NCBI GenBank assembly: GCA_037783545.1
Contig: JBBELK010000448.1
Span: 1 to 64,000 of the forward strand
Direction of reading: 5' to 3'
Length of the DNA: 64,000 bases
Source: Henricia sp. BOLD:AAB3569
Lineage: Eukaryota; Echinodermata; Asteroidea; Spinulosida; Echinasteridae
Below are positions 11,521 to 23,286 of the stretch, piece by piece. The notes beneath the pieces are model-generated. The model made no database searches. It was given only the letters and a program-made list of their open reading frames with translations, and had not been told where the DNA came from. Each line of letters starts with the position of its first letter. Within the stretch, counting starts at the first letter, position 1. Both the position numbers and the translations under genes were made by a program.

Positions 11521-12579
11521 ACATCGCGTGAATTTGTGCACAGGTATATTGGGTGCCGTGTGATTTATGACAGTTTTTTCCGATTTTATCATGGTTTCGT
11601 CGGAGGATACAGCCGAATATGAAATTCTAGCCCTGTAACATCCCAGTGCTCGCAGGGTAATGCTGGAAGCTAGCAAACCCCAGTAAAGCGATGTTATCCT
11701 GACGAAATCGTCCCGTCTACATCCCAGTTTGTTATGCAGCCTTGATTAAGTTGATAAGGCTTGAAATGTATTGGACAAATATTTGAAGGAAATTACCTCA
11801 TAGAATCAACAACAATCAAATTTTAAGATATACTTCCCACTTGCACTTTTGTCGCAAGTTACCTTTCTGTGGAAAAATCACAACTTTCTCTTTAAACATT
11901 GCATTGTTTAATTTGACTTTATGTACACAAGTCAAGATAACCATTCACGTACGCAAGTAACGCCGTCTATTAGGTTATACCGTACCGTACCATGGACCAC
12001 TCGCGCCATTTTGTGCATTACTCTTTGCAGTAATTGAATTAATCTCACAAATGCAACATTTCCGACAGAAGTGCAAGTGGGAAGTATGTCTTAGATCTAA
12101 TTGTATGATCTGTTGATACCAGCAGGTAATTTCATTCAAATTGTTGTTCAATGTACAATGTATATGGAAAAAACACCACACGAGTGCATTGCACATAATT
12201 TAATTGGATTAATTTTTCCCCTAAAAGTGGGGTTTTTTTGCCAGCAAAAATCGTAGTCACACCCGAGCATGCTATCATTACGTTATGACGTTTTTCACAG
12301 TGTCTTGCATGGAGGAAAACACTGATATAGTGTTATTTTACGTTGGAAAAGGGCAAAACAAACCCTAATGAACATTCAGACTCCCTGATGCAAGTTGAAA
12401 TCAATTTTTTTAAATTTAGGATAGTCGGTGTTAGTGGCCAGTGTTATATTTTGAAATGATCAAACATTTTTATAAAATTTGCCATTCATTTTCCCAGTTA
12501 CGAAGATACGCATTATTTGGATACGCATTATTTGAATTTTTGTATTTGTATTGTTATAAATTAACTTGATTTTGTAACG

Positions 12580-12662
12580 TCTTTTTGGGTGGTGTTGTGG
12601 TCTGTGAAGCGCTTTGAGGTATTTTACGTAAGGCGCTGTTATAAATATCTATATTATTGTTA
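12580..12662. repeat. dispersed repeat with an (ATT)n tail, plus orientation
   Basis: The sequence GTGAAGCGCTTTGAGGTATT followed by TTACGTAAGGCGCTG and an (ATT)n tail recurs inverted at 43735-43830. A trinucleotide tail after a conserved 3' end is typical of retroposon 3' ends. The related segments at about 18150-18225 and 24565-24660 (TATTTATATAGCGCAACG) belong to a similar but distinct family. Confidence 0.55.
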
Positions 12663-12861
12663 TTATTATTATAAACATTATACAGTATAAGAAGTTATTA
12701 TCCTAAAGGCAAAGAGCTTTAATTTTTGCATTATCTTAAATTACAACCTCAAACTGTAGATTAGTTCCTGTCCACATATTCCACATATGGGAATATATAT
12801 ATAAGGACAGGTAAATGGGTTAGTTTGACCTGTTGATTTTAATTATACATGACCATCAGTT

Positions 12862-12958
12862 TTCTACGGTCATCATGTTTATATTGTGTAAGTTAGGCGT
12901 GAATCTGTGAACATTTCTGATTTTCGAGATTACAAATGATGTATACTGCCTTTAAATA
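12862..12958. mobile_element. fragment of a TTTCGCCC-containing MITE (terminal part only)
   Basis: The sequence from ACGGTCATCATGTTTATATT to CAAATGATGTATACTGCCTT is the inverse of the left end of the elements at 41487-41976 and 51826-52910. The TTTCGCCC core and the other end are absent, so only a terminal piece remains. Confidence 0.6.
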
Positions 12959-13160
12959 CATGTACATGAAAACCGTTTCCTGTCTGATGACTTCACTAGG
13001 TTCGTGAATAATACATTTTCGGACGAGCAGTCGGAGGGAAAAAAACACTGTCGTTCCAGTCGGTAAAATTAGCATTTTGGTAAAAATATGCCACTTGTAC
13101 TTGGCCAAAAAAAAATAATTATTTGTGAATACATGTAGTTGGGTTTTCTGGAGGGCACAC

Positions 13161-13604
13161 AATGCATAGTTCCGAGATTGCCCAGTTAACCCCGCCCCTT
13201 AGATATTGTTGCTATGTGCTCACAAGCCATCGCAAAAAAATGGCGACACAACGTACAAACCAACGGGACTCGGCATGGAAAGCACAGATTCATTGGAGAA
13301 AACTCAAAGGTATTTATGTTTTGAGGTCGACAGTTACCGTAGCACACACTGAGCGAAGGGCTAGTAATGCAGGGATGACATATTCATAAAAATGCGCTTT
13401 CCTACCTCTGAATATAGCGAATCGCCCGACATTGAAACCAAAAATCACCCGGTCACTGGCGCATACAACATACAAACTGTATGGGCAGAAAATCGCGTGA
13501 TTGCGTGATGATTGCATCACTTTGACCTATGTGGGCGCCGTCTGATAGCTCTGTTGTGATTGGTCGGCGGGTTCGGCTTGATTGACAGGTCGGAACTATG
13601 CATT
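13161..13604. mobile_element. AATGCATAGTTCCGA inverted-repeat element
   Basis: It begins AATGCATAGTTCCGA and ends TCGGAACTATGCATT, a 15-base terminal inverted repeat. The right side (GATTGGTCGGCGGGTTCGG) recurs at 41114-41298 and inverted at 32458-32650. The interior contains no recognised coding sequence. Confidence 0.7.
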
Positions 13605-13825
13605 CTGTATTAAGCCGACAGTCTGAACCATTAAACCATATATTTATGGATTTTGCTGCAGCGTGAATTGATTTTAAGTGAGTTATTTTAAGTGAGTTAT
13701 TTTAGTGATGCGCCACGTAAGGGATAGCACTATTTAATTTCTGCATGCAGTTGTTCAGCTACACGTTTAAAACCAACGAGAGGTCCGTACGTAGGCCAGA
13801 CGAAATTGTTCGCAATGACCAGTAT

Positions 13826-16800
13826 TTATTTCTCCACAAATTTTCTGACGTGTTCTAAGTTGTACTTGTGTAGTTTTTCGTCGTCTCCATACACAAAGTG
13901 TTTGCTCATGTCGGGCGAGTATTTTGAGGCCGCTGGGTGGCGCCCAAGGGCTTCACTCAGGGTGCGCGTGTAGTGCGCTGCGTTACCGCAGCACAGTCCC
14001 ACGTACTGGATGTCTAGATCGACGCACTGCGCAGCAAACGTTGCTATGTCGTCTCTCGTGCAGGCTGCGCAGTCCAAGTTTAAGGGGAAAAGTTGTTTGC
14101 CTGCCAGAAAAAAACGAGGAAAAAATGAACAATTTCTGCTCAAGTTCAACGCGCACATGGAACGTATACTTTAGCACCAAATGCTGGGCTGTACCCAACA
14201 TTTAAATATAATTCTTGTAGACGTGCATTTTCACGAAGTATAGCTAAAAATTTGACAAGTCTACATGGCACCAAAAACACTGTTCCCAAGTAAACCTAAA
14301 AGCACAAACAGTGGATATCAGAAGAACTACCAAATCATTACATACAAAAAAGAAACTAATTTTTGCAACCGCCATATTTGCAAAAAAGCCACCACGGAGC
14401 AGCAAACTTTCACACCATTCATGTGAACCATTGTAAATTTCATCTGCACCAATTGTTTATAGCATGTGGCCTTGTTGGGTCTGCCAGACTTGTGTTACGT
14501 ATTAAGACGGTATAGGTGTGCGTTCCATTTTTGAGTATATTTTAGATTAAGGGCTTACCAGTTAAAGGGTCCTTTAGTTCTTGCATATTTGGCGCTTCCT
14601 CTGTTGTGCGGTATACAACAGGCAACGCAGCCAGCGGAACCTGAAAACAATGATTTTAACAATGTTTTAGCTGCCTATAAGCTTCGTGATATTGAATCCA
14701 CAATTTATTGAAACCTATCGCCAAGAATTTGAGCCCATGGTATTTTGGCCCATAACAAAATCAAAACATAATTGAAACTCGTACCTTTAATACTTGCTTA
14801 AGCTGTTTGAGTAGCGGTATGGTGGTCGCAGGGCCGCGGGCACAGTTTAGACCCAGCACATCGGCCCCATTCTCCTCCAACGTCTGAAACGCTTGACACA
14901 TCTCTACACCATCAAATGTAGCTATTTTCCCGTTAACCGTCCGTTGATAGAAAGCCATCGTTATTACGGCAGGCAGACCTGTACAGACCATTGCAAGGGT
15001 TCAACTGTGTTAGAAGCCATTACTGAGATCATACGCGCGCATGTAAATAGTACAGACGTCCACTTGGGTCAACTTTGACCAGGAAGAAATCACTGAAGCA
15101 GAACAGACTTGGAAGCGATTCCAAAGTGATTGGTCGATTAGTGCCTTGTTATCCACAATTTCACTACATTCAACAAACTTCTCATCTGATCAAAAATTTA
15201 TATTTTAAGAAAATTCCTTTTCTTTAGAGTAATGTAGGCAAAATGCTTGGCTCCAAATACATGTCGTAAGTATTTTCTTAGGATGTTAAAAAGGCGCACA
15301 GACATCGTCCCCAGAATGGCTTAAAACAATGAGGATGGCCGATTTAAGACAACTGAATATCTTTAACAATCAACATTTCCGGTAATTTTCACCTTTGCCA
15401 TATTGTTTGATGGCTTTAAGGGCAAGCATTGCCTCGCCGAGGTCCCCAAAAGTCTCGCCCACGATAAAGTCGGCACCGGCCTCCACGGCCCATTCGATCT
15501 GTTCCTAAAAACGAAAACCGAGTCATTTAACAACATCATCGACGCCAATTACAGATTTGGTATTTAGGTATTTGAGAGAAGACGGGAAAACGTTTAGTTT
15601 TAGAGGTGGGAGGAAATTAATAACTACATTTATATAACACTCATTTCATGTTAGATATGTTTACGTGCGCTGCACACCACGAGTTGCTGGTAGCTTTTAC
15701 AAGTATCTTCCTAAACATCGAGATACATAGGTGGGTGGCGCCACGGCAAGAGGAATCTTACTCTTCACGAAAGAGTATTGTATCTTATAAGGGCGTTACA
15801 CAATACACAGGTACCACGACCAGGATTGGTGCCGTAAAGTCGTTTTCAAGATCACGAATTAAGCCCACGTTCTACAGCTTTATTGACACAGAACTTCACC
15901 AACACAATGGATGTCGTATACAAGAAAATTAGAATGTTACCTTGAACAAGGCTTCGATTTTGGGAATGCATTTCGGATCATCAGCGTCGAACAAGGTCGT
16001 GTTGCAGATATTACCGGCCATAAGACAACCCGTTTCATCGGCCACTTCACGTGCTAAACACAGTGCAACTTTGTTCATTTGTTCCAGGTCTTTTTCCCGG
16101 TCGATCAGTGCCAACTTCTCACGGTGTGCGTAATACTGCAAGTAAATGTGTTTGTTGCCAAATATTAAAGTATTCAAGTTACAACGTCACATTTTATGCG
16201 TTGCCAATGGATCTAAAATCAGCGAACGTTTTCGCTGCGCTTTAGCAATGGACGTTATTACCAGCAAATGTTTAGACCCAGTTGTCCTGGGAACTGACGT
16301 CACACTCCAGTATATTGTGCGAGCACTCATAACCATGAGTTGTGAATGTATACGTTAGCTTTGCGCTCAAGCCAATTTGGTAAATACCATATACCCTCGC
16401 CACTAATTCTTCATAATATGACATGATAACACCCCAGAAAATGTAAAAATAGTGAGGAAACATGAATTTAGCGGTGAGAACATTTGAAGTTTTCCCTTTG
16501 AAAATGTTTGTGTTATGCTCCATAGACTTAGTGCATGGAGTCTCAACTGGTATTTTTTCCCGCAAATTTTCGTGGAAAGCTTAGGCCTATGCGAAACTTC
16601 GATTTAGTGTATTGCATGTAAACAAGTTTATAAAACTTTGCCCATATACAGGTGAAGATTATCACATTTTGATATCACCTGGCTAAAGTAGGTCCAAAGA
16701 CTATGGATATCGTCATCCTAACAATACAAATGTCACCATGTAAAATGGCCACAAAATGTTGAGCACGCTCATACATTTACAACTACAGAATATAGAATCA

Positions 16801-19294
16801 ATATGAAGTTATACAAAGAGGGAGCGGAAGCTGCACCAATTCCCTCAAAGCAGCATAAAAAGTAAAGAATCGAGTAGTTTACCATCAAACCTGTGTACAA
16901 AACCTATGCTGACTGACTGACAATGAGAAACATCAAATCGGCACTATTTGTTCGTCTGAGTGATATTATATAAGTCATTTTAAGAATAATGAAATACCAA
17001 TGGTCAACTTCTCAATTCTTAAAACAAAAAACCAAATTTACCAACTGCAAAATGTGAAGATTTTACTATGGAAAGTTTGAATTTTACAGCCACTTTCATA
17101 CGTTTTGTACACAAGGCCTCATATATACATCATGTCATTTCTTTTTCTTGCAATTATTGTACGTTTTAGACCGAGTATTTCCCAGTTTCTAAAGCAAGAA
17201 AGTACAGAAATGGGGATTTTCGTAATGCAAATTCAACGCTCTATACTTTAATAATTGCACTTATTGCACGACCACAAAGCTTATCCGGGTCCTGCGTATA
17301 GCACGAATTAAGGAAAGAATTCCGTACTCGGACTTCACTATTTTTTTCCTATAAAATGGCTTATTAAATAAAGGCACAGGCTCTTCAGCAATGCGCGCGC
17401 GCGAAATTCGTGGCGCGAAATTCGTGCCACGAAATACGCAGCTCAATAGCAAAGGAATGGAGCTGCGTATTTCGTGGCACGAATTTGGCGCGCGCGCATT
17501 GCTGACGAGCCTAGCTGTGCCTTTAAATATCAACAAGTGCAACTCTTAATAAAAAAAAAACACACAATTTGGAGGGGAAAAATATGAATTCTTTACTAGG
17601 AAAAACTGTTATTTTTTTCTGAATTGTCCCATAGGTTTAGCGCAGAAGCTAGGGTTTCTTTTCGTTGCCTTTAGATAAAATAAAGAGAAAAATATACCTG
17701 TACCAATAAAATAAACTTTTAAAAACATGTTGTTAGTAATAACTTAAAATAAATTGATGGTTGACTTTAAAATTATGCATATTGTGTCGTAGAAAAACAA
17801 ACCCTTTCCATAAAGACCAAATAGTTTAAAGGCAGCAATAACGATTACGCAAATCTGAAAACTATTTTAGGAAGACATCTGGATATGTCCCGTAATATAA
17901 GACAAAATATGCGTTTAGTATACAAACCAAAAAAATTGCCTAATTAGCACTCAGAAATCAAATAACAAAATATGATATGCGGAGGAAAATCACACGGTAC
18001 TCATCCAGATAAGGATACGTACTAATGACGTCACCTTTTGTTTACATGTACGCTTTTCATGTAACATACACAAAGAGTGGCGCAACAGGATATGCTCTAC
18101 CGATTATAAGGCACAGATTTCACTCGGGTTTTATCTATTGAATAGAGTAAAATAATAATAATGAATATTTATATAGCGCAACGTTTCCATCTCAAGGGCG
18201 CTCAAGGCGCTGAAATACAAATTACACACTATTAAAGAAAACTACATTTGATAAAATGCCATGTGCATGAGGTGGGTACGTTTTGAGACATGATTTGAAA
18301 GAGGATAGTGTATCACTAGATCTGATCTAAAAGGGGAATTCATTCCAAAGTCGAGGTGCTGCCACTGAGAAGGATCGACTTCCCCACGTGCGACGTGATC
18401 TTGGTTGATGGAGCAAGAGTTGACTACTAGAGCGTAAAGTGCGTCCGACTTGTAAATTCTTTCCGAATTTGGATACGAAAAAAAGGCCTAGTGCCGGCTA
18501 TTGCTGGGTACGAGTTGTCCCGGGTGCGAGGTCAATGGTTAGGGTACGAGTTGACCATCGTCTATCGACCACGTCTAAATTTTGATACGAGTTATCTCGG
18601 GTATACGAGTTGTCAAGCTTCCTAAACTTTACAAAACAGTACTTGTACCGGGGGTCAGACAAGTCGACCGTTGAGACAACTTGACTCGAGACAAGTCGAC
18701 CGTTAAGACAACTCGACCGTATGTGCGATAAATGGAAAGACAAGTCGACCGTTGAGACAAGTCGACCGTTGAGACAAGTAAGAGGAAGGGGGTGATGGTG
18801 CTTACCCATTCAGTGACACGGCTGTTCTGGTCGACTTGTTTTTATTGTTTGAAAATAAAATGTTATTTTAATTTTAAAATTTAAGTGTGTCTGCTGGGTT
18901 GTCTCAGCGGTCGACTTGTCTCGAGTCGAGTAGTCTCAACGGTCGAGTTGTCTTAAAGGTCGAGTTGTTTCAACGGTCGAGTTGTCTCAACGGTCGACTT
19001 GTCTCGAGTCGAGTTGTCTCAACGGTCGACTTGTCTGACATCCCTTGTACCATGGAGCTTTTATAGCTCCATGCTTGTACTTACTGTTAATGCCAGGACA
19101 ACATCACTCCCTGCATGCACAAATTCCTGGTACTGTTGACGAACAAGTTCTGGGTGTTCCAGAACCACCTCCGGGACGAAAGCACCGGCTTTGAGATAGC
19201 CTCGCCGCTCGAAGGCAAACAGGTAGCCCTCGGCACACACGACACGTCCGCCATTTTGTAATCGCTCAAGGAGCCCTTCTGCAGCTTTGTTCAT
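13826..19294 (-). CDS. BHMT: betaine-homocysteine S-methyltransferase
   Basis: Exons in transcript order: 19294-19085, 16135-15941, 15504-15393, 14978-14785, 14640-14559 and 14100-13826, encoding 355 aa. Splice phases agree throughout and every intron is GT..AG. BHMT is a cytosolic TIM-barrel zinc enzyme that moves a methyl group from glycine betaine to homocysteine, giving dimethylglycine and methionine. The zinc ligands are visible: Cys218 in VLGLNCARG, and Cys301 and Cys302 in VGLCCGN, matching the family's C...CC pattern. [14 protein letters not shown] near residue 30 and the SPDMSKHF motif near the C-terminus also fit. The protein is about 50 residues shorter than vertebrate BHMT, and the missing part is the C-terminal tail used for oligomer contacts. 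Intron 1 (2.9 kb) contains most of the repeat load. No defects were seen. Confidence 0.95.
15720..15850. repeat. SINE-like fragment in a BHMT intron
   Basis: GTGGGTGGCGCCA, CTTACTCTTCACGAAA and ACACAGGTACCACGACC appear in the same order and orientation at 27580-27850. This is a shorter copy of that dispersed repeat, between BHMT exons 2 and 3. Confidence 0.5.
17371..17525. mobile_element. AAGGCACAG palindromic MITE
   Basis: The left end AAGGCACAGGCTCTTCAGCA is inverted on the right as TGCTGACGAGCC...TGTGCCTTT. Inside, CGTGCCACGAAATACGCAGC is inverted as GCTGCGTATTTCGTGGCACG. The same family occurs intact with flanking TTAA at 40901-41039 and as a half copy at about 42600-42655. The core has (CG)n tracts. 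Confidence 0.75.
17665..18437. repeat. long direct repeat, copy 1 (partner at 24085-24832)
   Basis: Starting at TTGCCTTTAGATAAAATAAA, this stretch runs nearly identically in both copies for more than 700 bases. Copy 1 lies in BHMT intron 1 and copy 2 lies 5' of the gene, in the same orientation. It includes a trinucleotide tract followed by TATTTATATAGCGCAACG and GAGGTGCTGCCACTGAGAAG. Small indels separate the copies. They flank BHMT exon 1, so exchange between them would remove that exon. Confidence 0.8.
18655..19040. repeat. inverted minisatellite arrays of a GTCGACCGTTGAGACAA unit
   Basis: The left array (about 18655-18780) repeats GACAAGTCGACCGTTGAGAC. The right array (about 18895-19040) repeats the inverse, CAACGGTCGACTTGTCTC. 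They are separated by about 115 bases. Two opposed tandem arrays form a fold-back structure. Looser TACGAGTTGTC relatives lie at 18505-18620. The arrays stop about 45 bases from the exon 1 donor of BHMT. Confidence 0.8.
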
Positions 19295-19516
19295 TTTGTG
19301 ATTAAATTATTAAGATCATGAAACTACCTGCAATTCGCACACGTAATAAAGCCAACTTTTAAACCACCGCCGTACGTACGTACGTATGACGGCGCGGCGT
19401 CCACTACATGCACCGAACGTGCGCAAAAGGCATATGCAGTGACCGTGTTGCTAGAGGGCGTTTTTCTAAAAGGCGCGTTCATATGGCGTGTGGAACGTTG
19501 CACTATTCGATAATGC

Positions 19517-19815
19517 ACAAATATATGTGCGATGTTTGACATATATGTGCGATGTTTGACATATATGTGCGATGTTTGACATATATGTGCGATGTTTGAC
19601 ATATATGTGCGATGTTTGACATATATGTGCGATGTTTGATATATATGTGCGATGTTTTTTCATATGTATGCGATGTTTAAAATATATGTGCAATAATTTG
19701 ACATATATATGCAATGTTTTTTCATATGTATGCGATGTTAAAAATATATGTGCAATAATTTGACATATATATGCAATGTTTTTTCATATGTATGCGATGT
19801 TAAAAATATGTGCGA
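19517..19815. repeat. 20-bp minisatellite, left arm
   Basis: Near-perfect tandem units ATATATGTGCGATGTTTGAC come first, followed by more divergent units with TTTTTTCATATGTATGCG and ATATGTGCAATAATTTGAC. The gradient from homogeneous to divergent units is clear. ORFs here translate only the repeat. Confidence 0.9.
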
Positions 19816-20057
19816 TATTTCACCAGCCGGAACCTAGCACGAATTTCGGGCTGCTATTTTCACGGCTTCCGGAAATGATCGAAAGCTAGATGAAAAGTTA
19901 GGCATGGATGCTGCGCTTTTCAAATGATTTTGTACCATCGTAAAAAGGAAAAATTGCACAATTGTTTTCTTCTAATCTGTAAAGAATATCCTCAAGTTTA
20001 TTTTATAAGCGCCCCGAAAGATTTGGTCAGGATAAACCTCAACCCAATTAAATTTAT

Positions 20058-20270
20058 GATTCGCGAGGGTTGCCAATCGGCGCCCCTTGCACACAGTTTT
20101 TATTAACCCAGTTAGCTATTCATTGTACAGTGGGCTATGATTCGCGAGGGGTGCCAATCAGGGCCCCTTACATGCACACACTTGTAGTTTTTATAAACCA
20201 AGTTCGCTATTTATTGTACAGTTGGATATGATTTGCGAGGGGTGCCAGGGGTAAATTCGCGAGGGGTAAT
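20058..20270. repeat. imperfect tandem repeat within the fold-back interior
   Basis: Units begin ATGATTCGCGAGGG(G/T)TGCC and run about 90-100 bases, with AGTTTTTAT(T/A)AA and TATTCATTGTACAGT(G/T)G. About two full units and a partial third are visible. Confidence 0.6.
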
Positions 20271-21089
20271 TTTTAAAACCCAGTTTCTAAATTACAACAT
20301 ATAAATATATTGTAAAAAGCATTGTTTCTGGTATGATTTTCTGATAATTAAGATAATCTCCTTACAATCTAAGAACATTTGTCGTCTTAAGAAGAAAAAC
20401 GTGTGAATTTGACTTTTTGTAATAGAAAATGGGAGTTTTAGAGCAAGAAGGAAATAAGTAAAGATTATCACCCATCAAAAATAGAGATAATTGTCTTCGT
20501 TGTTGTGATTTCTGCGTTTTGCGTTTTTGTTCGTTCATCTGGCGTTTTATAAATTAAAAGACAACCCCGTAATTACCCGTGCAAAAATGGTATATCATGG
20601 TTTCCAATAAAGACAAAATGTTTCCGATCGTGTAACATACACCGTGGAGAATTTGTGCCTATTTTTTGATCTATCCTTTAAAAAATGTAATTGGGCTGAG
20701 GTTTTAATTCCCCTGACCAAATCTTTTGGGGCGCTTATAAAATAAACTTGAGGATATGTTCTTACTGATTAAAAGGGAAAAAAATGGGGAATTTTTCCCT
20801 TTAACGATGGTGACAAAATCATTGAAAAAGCGCGGCATATGTGTGTAAAATTGTGCTTCCTTCCGGAAGCCGTAAAAATAACAATATGTACAGCCATAGT
20901 TGGGGTCGCCTTTAATTAGACTGGTTTCCGTCCCAATATATTACGTCTGGATACTTCGTAGGGAACGGGAACCAGTCTAGCCTTTAATATGTGTGCGGTG
21001 TTCTAGACTGGTTCTCGTCCACATATTCCACACAGGAGACGTGATATGTGGGCATGATCTTTCAATATATGTGCGTAAACGGAATTGTG

Positions 21090-22118
21090 GGTAGCACCCA
21101 GCTATTAATGATGTGTATAACGTGATGAGAAACACGTGCGCGATGAAAGCCGTTTCTCCTTTGTTTATTTAGGCGTGACATAATTTAATAAACCATACCA
21201 CGTACCATAGGCTACGCGACGGATGAAGGTCAGAAATAAAGGTTATGGGGCCGGGGTGACTCGCCGTTAAAGGAGCGTTTTCAGTTTTAAAAAAAGGGTT
21301 TTGTTTCAAGTTGTCTGTTTTCTTAGCAATCATACAATACCTCCCAAAAATAATATCGACGGAATGCAATCCCCCTACCAGTTTGGATGCATGGAAGCAA
21401 AAAGGTGAATTACTGCACTGTTCTATGGAACCAGCTGGAAAAAATTATTTTGCAAAACATCGGTCTATTTCCGGCAATATCCTTAAAATATATACAGATT
21501 GAGAACGTGAAATTTCTTTATGGTAACGAGAAAAATTTGACAAACAATAAGATATCAAAATCTCAATTTCCATGGGAAAAATGGGTGGCTCAAAAATGTG
21601 ATCTGGCGCTCCTTTAAAGGAGCGTGTCCAGATCACATTTTTGAGTAGATGCACCCCCACCCACCACACCCCACCCCCCTCCCCCCTACCATTTTTCCAA
21701 TAAGGGTTGAAATGTTGATACCATATAATTTTTCATAGTTTTCTCATGACCATTCTGAAATTTCGCGTTCTCAATCCGTATATATTGCCGGAAAAAGACC
21801 GATGTTTTGCACAATAATTGTTCTTTAGAAAAGTGCAGTAATTAAAATTAACCTTTTTGCTTCCACATCCACAAAGGTCTGTGGCTACCATGAGCAATTT
21901 CATAAAGCTTCCACATCCCGAAACTGGGGATTGCATTGAATTTTTTTCCTCGCCGATATTATTTTTGGACACTATTTTCATTGCTAAGTTAAAATACACA
22001 AACAAAACCCATTTTTCTCTTTACGTCTCTGAATAAACAAAGGAGAAACGGTTATCATCGCGCACGTGTTTCTCATCACGTGATACACATCACGTGATTA
22101 ATAGCTGGGTGCTACCTA
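21090..22118. repeat. inner palindrome with AGGAGCG/TTAA elements at its centre
   Basis: GTAGCACCCAGCTATTAATG near 21090 is inverted at about 22096-22118. CACGTGCGCGATG with GTTTCTCCTTTGTTTATT is inverted near 22025-22075. The centre is a TTAA at 21614-21617, where two AGGAGCG-ended copies meet head to head (21271-21613 and from 21618). Each holds TTTTTGCTTCCA and GATGTTTTGCA motifs in opposite orientation. Related copies are at about 42657-42985 and a fragment is at 37960-38130. Confidence 0.65.
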
Positions 22119-22397
22119 GTCTGGTACTCGGACCAAAAATGTTTTGACGAGACTGAATTATTCAGTCGTTGTATGTTGAATATGTGGACCGGGAACCAGT
22201 CTAGCATGTACATTGAAATATCTAGACTGGTTCCCGTCCACATATTCCACACAGGAGAATAGACTGGTTCCCGTCCACATATTCCACACTTTCGCAATAA
22301 GCGAACCAATCTATAGGGATCGGGAACCAATCTATGAAAGATCATACCCACATATCACGAATACCGCGACCCCACACATTGAAATATCCCACATATA

Positions 22398-22628
22398 TGT
22401 CGAAATATCGCACATATATTTTTAACATTGCATATATATGTCAAATTATTGCACACATATTTTTAACATCGCATACATATGAAAAAACATTGCATATATA
22501 TGTCAAATTATTGCACATATATTTTCAATATCGCATACATATGAAAAAAAACATCGCACATATATATCAAACATCGCACATATATATCAAACATCGCACA
22601 TATATATCAAACATCGCACATATATTTG
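22398..22628. repeat. 20-bp minisatellite, right arm
   Basis: This is the inverse of the left-arm array, with units such as CATCGCACATATATATCAAA. The homogeneous units lie at the outer end (22540-22628) and the divergent units lie inward, mirroring the left arm. Confidence 0.85.
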
Positions 22629-22662
22629 TGCATTATCGAATAGTGCAACGTTCCACACGCCA

Positions 22663-22945
22663 TACGTTCACACTATCGCGGAATTGTACACAAACTGGTT
22701 TGCCGCTTGTGCGCGGCCTATCGCGACGCGCAAAACGTTTTCAGCTGGGTCAAAGTTCAAATTTGTTGAACTTTGACCGCGGTGCGCTGACCTTTCCAAC
22801 GCGCAGCCAGTGAGGTATTAGAGAAGCCCCAAGTTACCAGAGTGGAATTTTCTATTTTGGAATAATCGGCGATTATAAACTCATGCAATGCGGTGAGCGC
22901 AGCGCGAAAGTGTGAATTTTCCGCGATAGTGTGAACGCCCCTTAA
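22663..22945. mobile_element. GTTCACACTATCGCGG MITE, copy 1
   Basis: The left terminus ACGTTCACACTATCGCGGAA and right terminus TCCGCGATAGTGTGAACGCC are inverted repeats, followed by CCTTAA. The same family is at 23287-23590 and 36556-36853. The interior carries TCAAAGTTCAA(C)AAATTT and AAACGTTTTGCGCGTCGCGA in all copies. It abuts the right arm of the minisatellite fold-back. Confidence 0.7.
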
Positions 22946-23286
22946 GTCCTGCACGAAACTAGATTGGTCCCCTGTCCATGTGGCTACGCTGCTCTCCGCT
23001 TAGATTGGTTCCCGATCCCTATAGATTGGTTCGCTTCCTGTGTGGAATATGTGGACGGGAACCAGTCTACTCTCCGCTTAGACTGGTTCCCGCTCCACAT
23101 ATTCCACATACAACGACTGAATATGAGGACCGGCTACCGTGGTGTTTAAAATAGCACTAAGCATTACGTCATGCATTTATTTTTAGGAGCGCATAACCGT
23201 TAATTTTCAAAGCGCGCTGCGCGCGCCACAGCACAAGTGCATGTATAACAAATTGAAAAGGGTCAAGGCGGATACACAGGACTTAA

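Larger units (their letters stand above)
16136..19084 (-). other. BHMT intron 1
   Basis: It holds a repeat fragment at about 16225-16315 (related to 44790-45370), an AAGGCACAG MITE at 17371-17525, a long direct repeat at 17665-18437 and an inverted GTCGACCGTT array at 18655-19040. A short hairpin, CATGGAGCTTTTATAGCTCCATG, lies at about 19051-19073, just before the exon 1 donor. About 16,320-17,370 has no recognised feature. Confidence 0.6.
19484..22663. mobile_element. 3.2 kb fold-back complex with minisatellite arms (FB/TU-like architecture)
   Basis: The outer arms are inverted: ATGGCGTGTGGAACGTTGCA at 19484 and its inverse ending at 22663. Next to them lie tandem arrays of a 20-bp unit, ATATATGTGCGATGTTTGAC, on the left (about 19517-19815), and its inverse on the right (about 22398-22628). 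Further in, CTTCCGGAA and CGATGG...AAAATCATT segments are inverted at 19860-19945 versus 20800-20880. Inverted arms made of tandem subrepeats are the hallmark of Drosophila FB and sea-urchin TU elements. No transposase frame is present. It begins about 190 bases upstream of the BHMT start codon. Confidence 0.65.

Noticed and set aside
19324-19714. Repetitive 'HIYVKHRTYMSNIA' protein frames, mirrored at 22334-22813
   Set aside because: The 20-bp minisatellite read in different frames; the repeat length is not a multiple of three per unit and no start context or domain supports a gene.
19517-19815. CRISPR-like array (20-bp regular repeats)
   Set aside because: Units are contiguous with no unique spacers, and the DNA is clearly eukaryotic.
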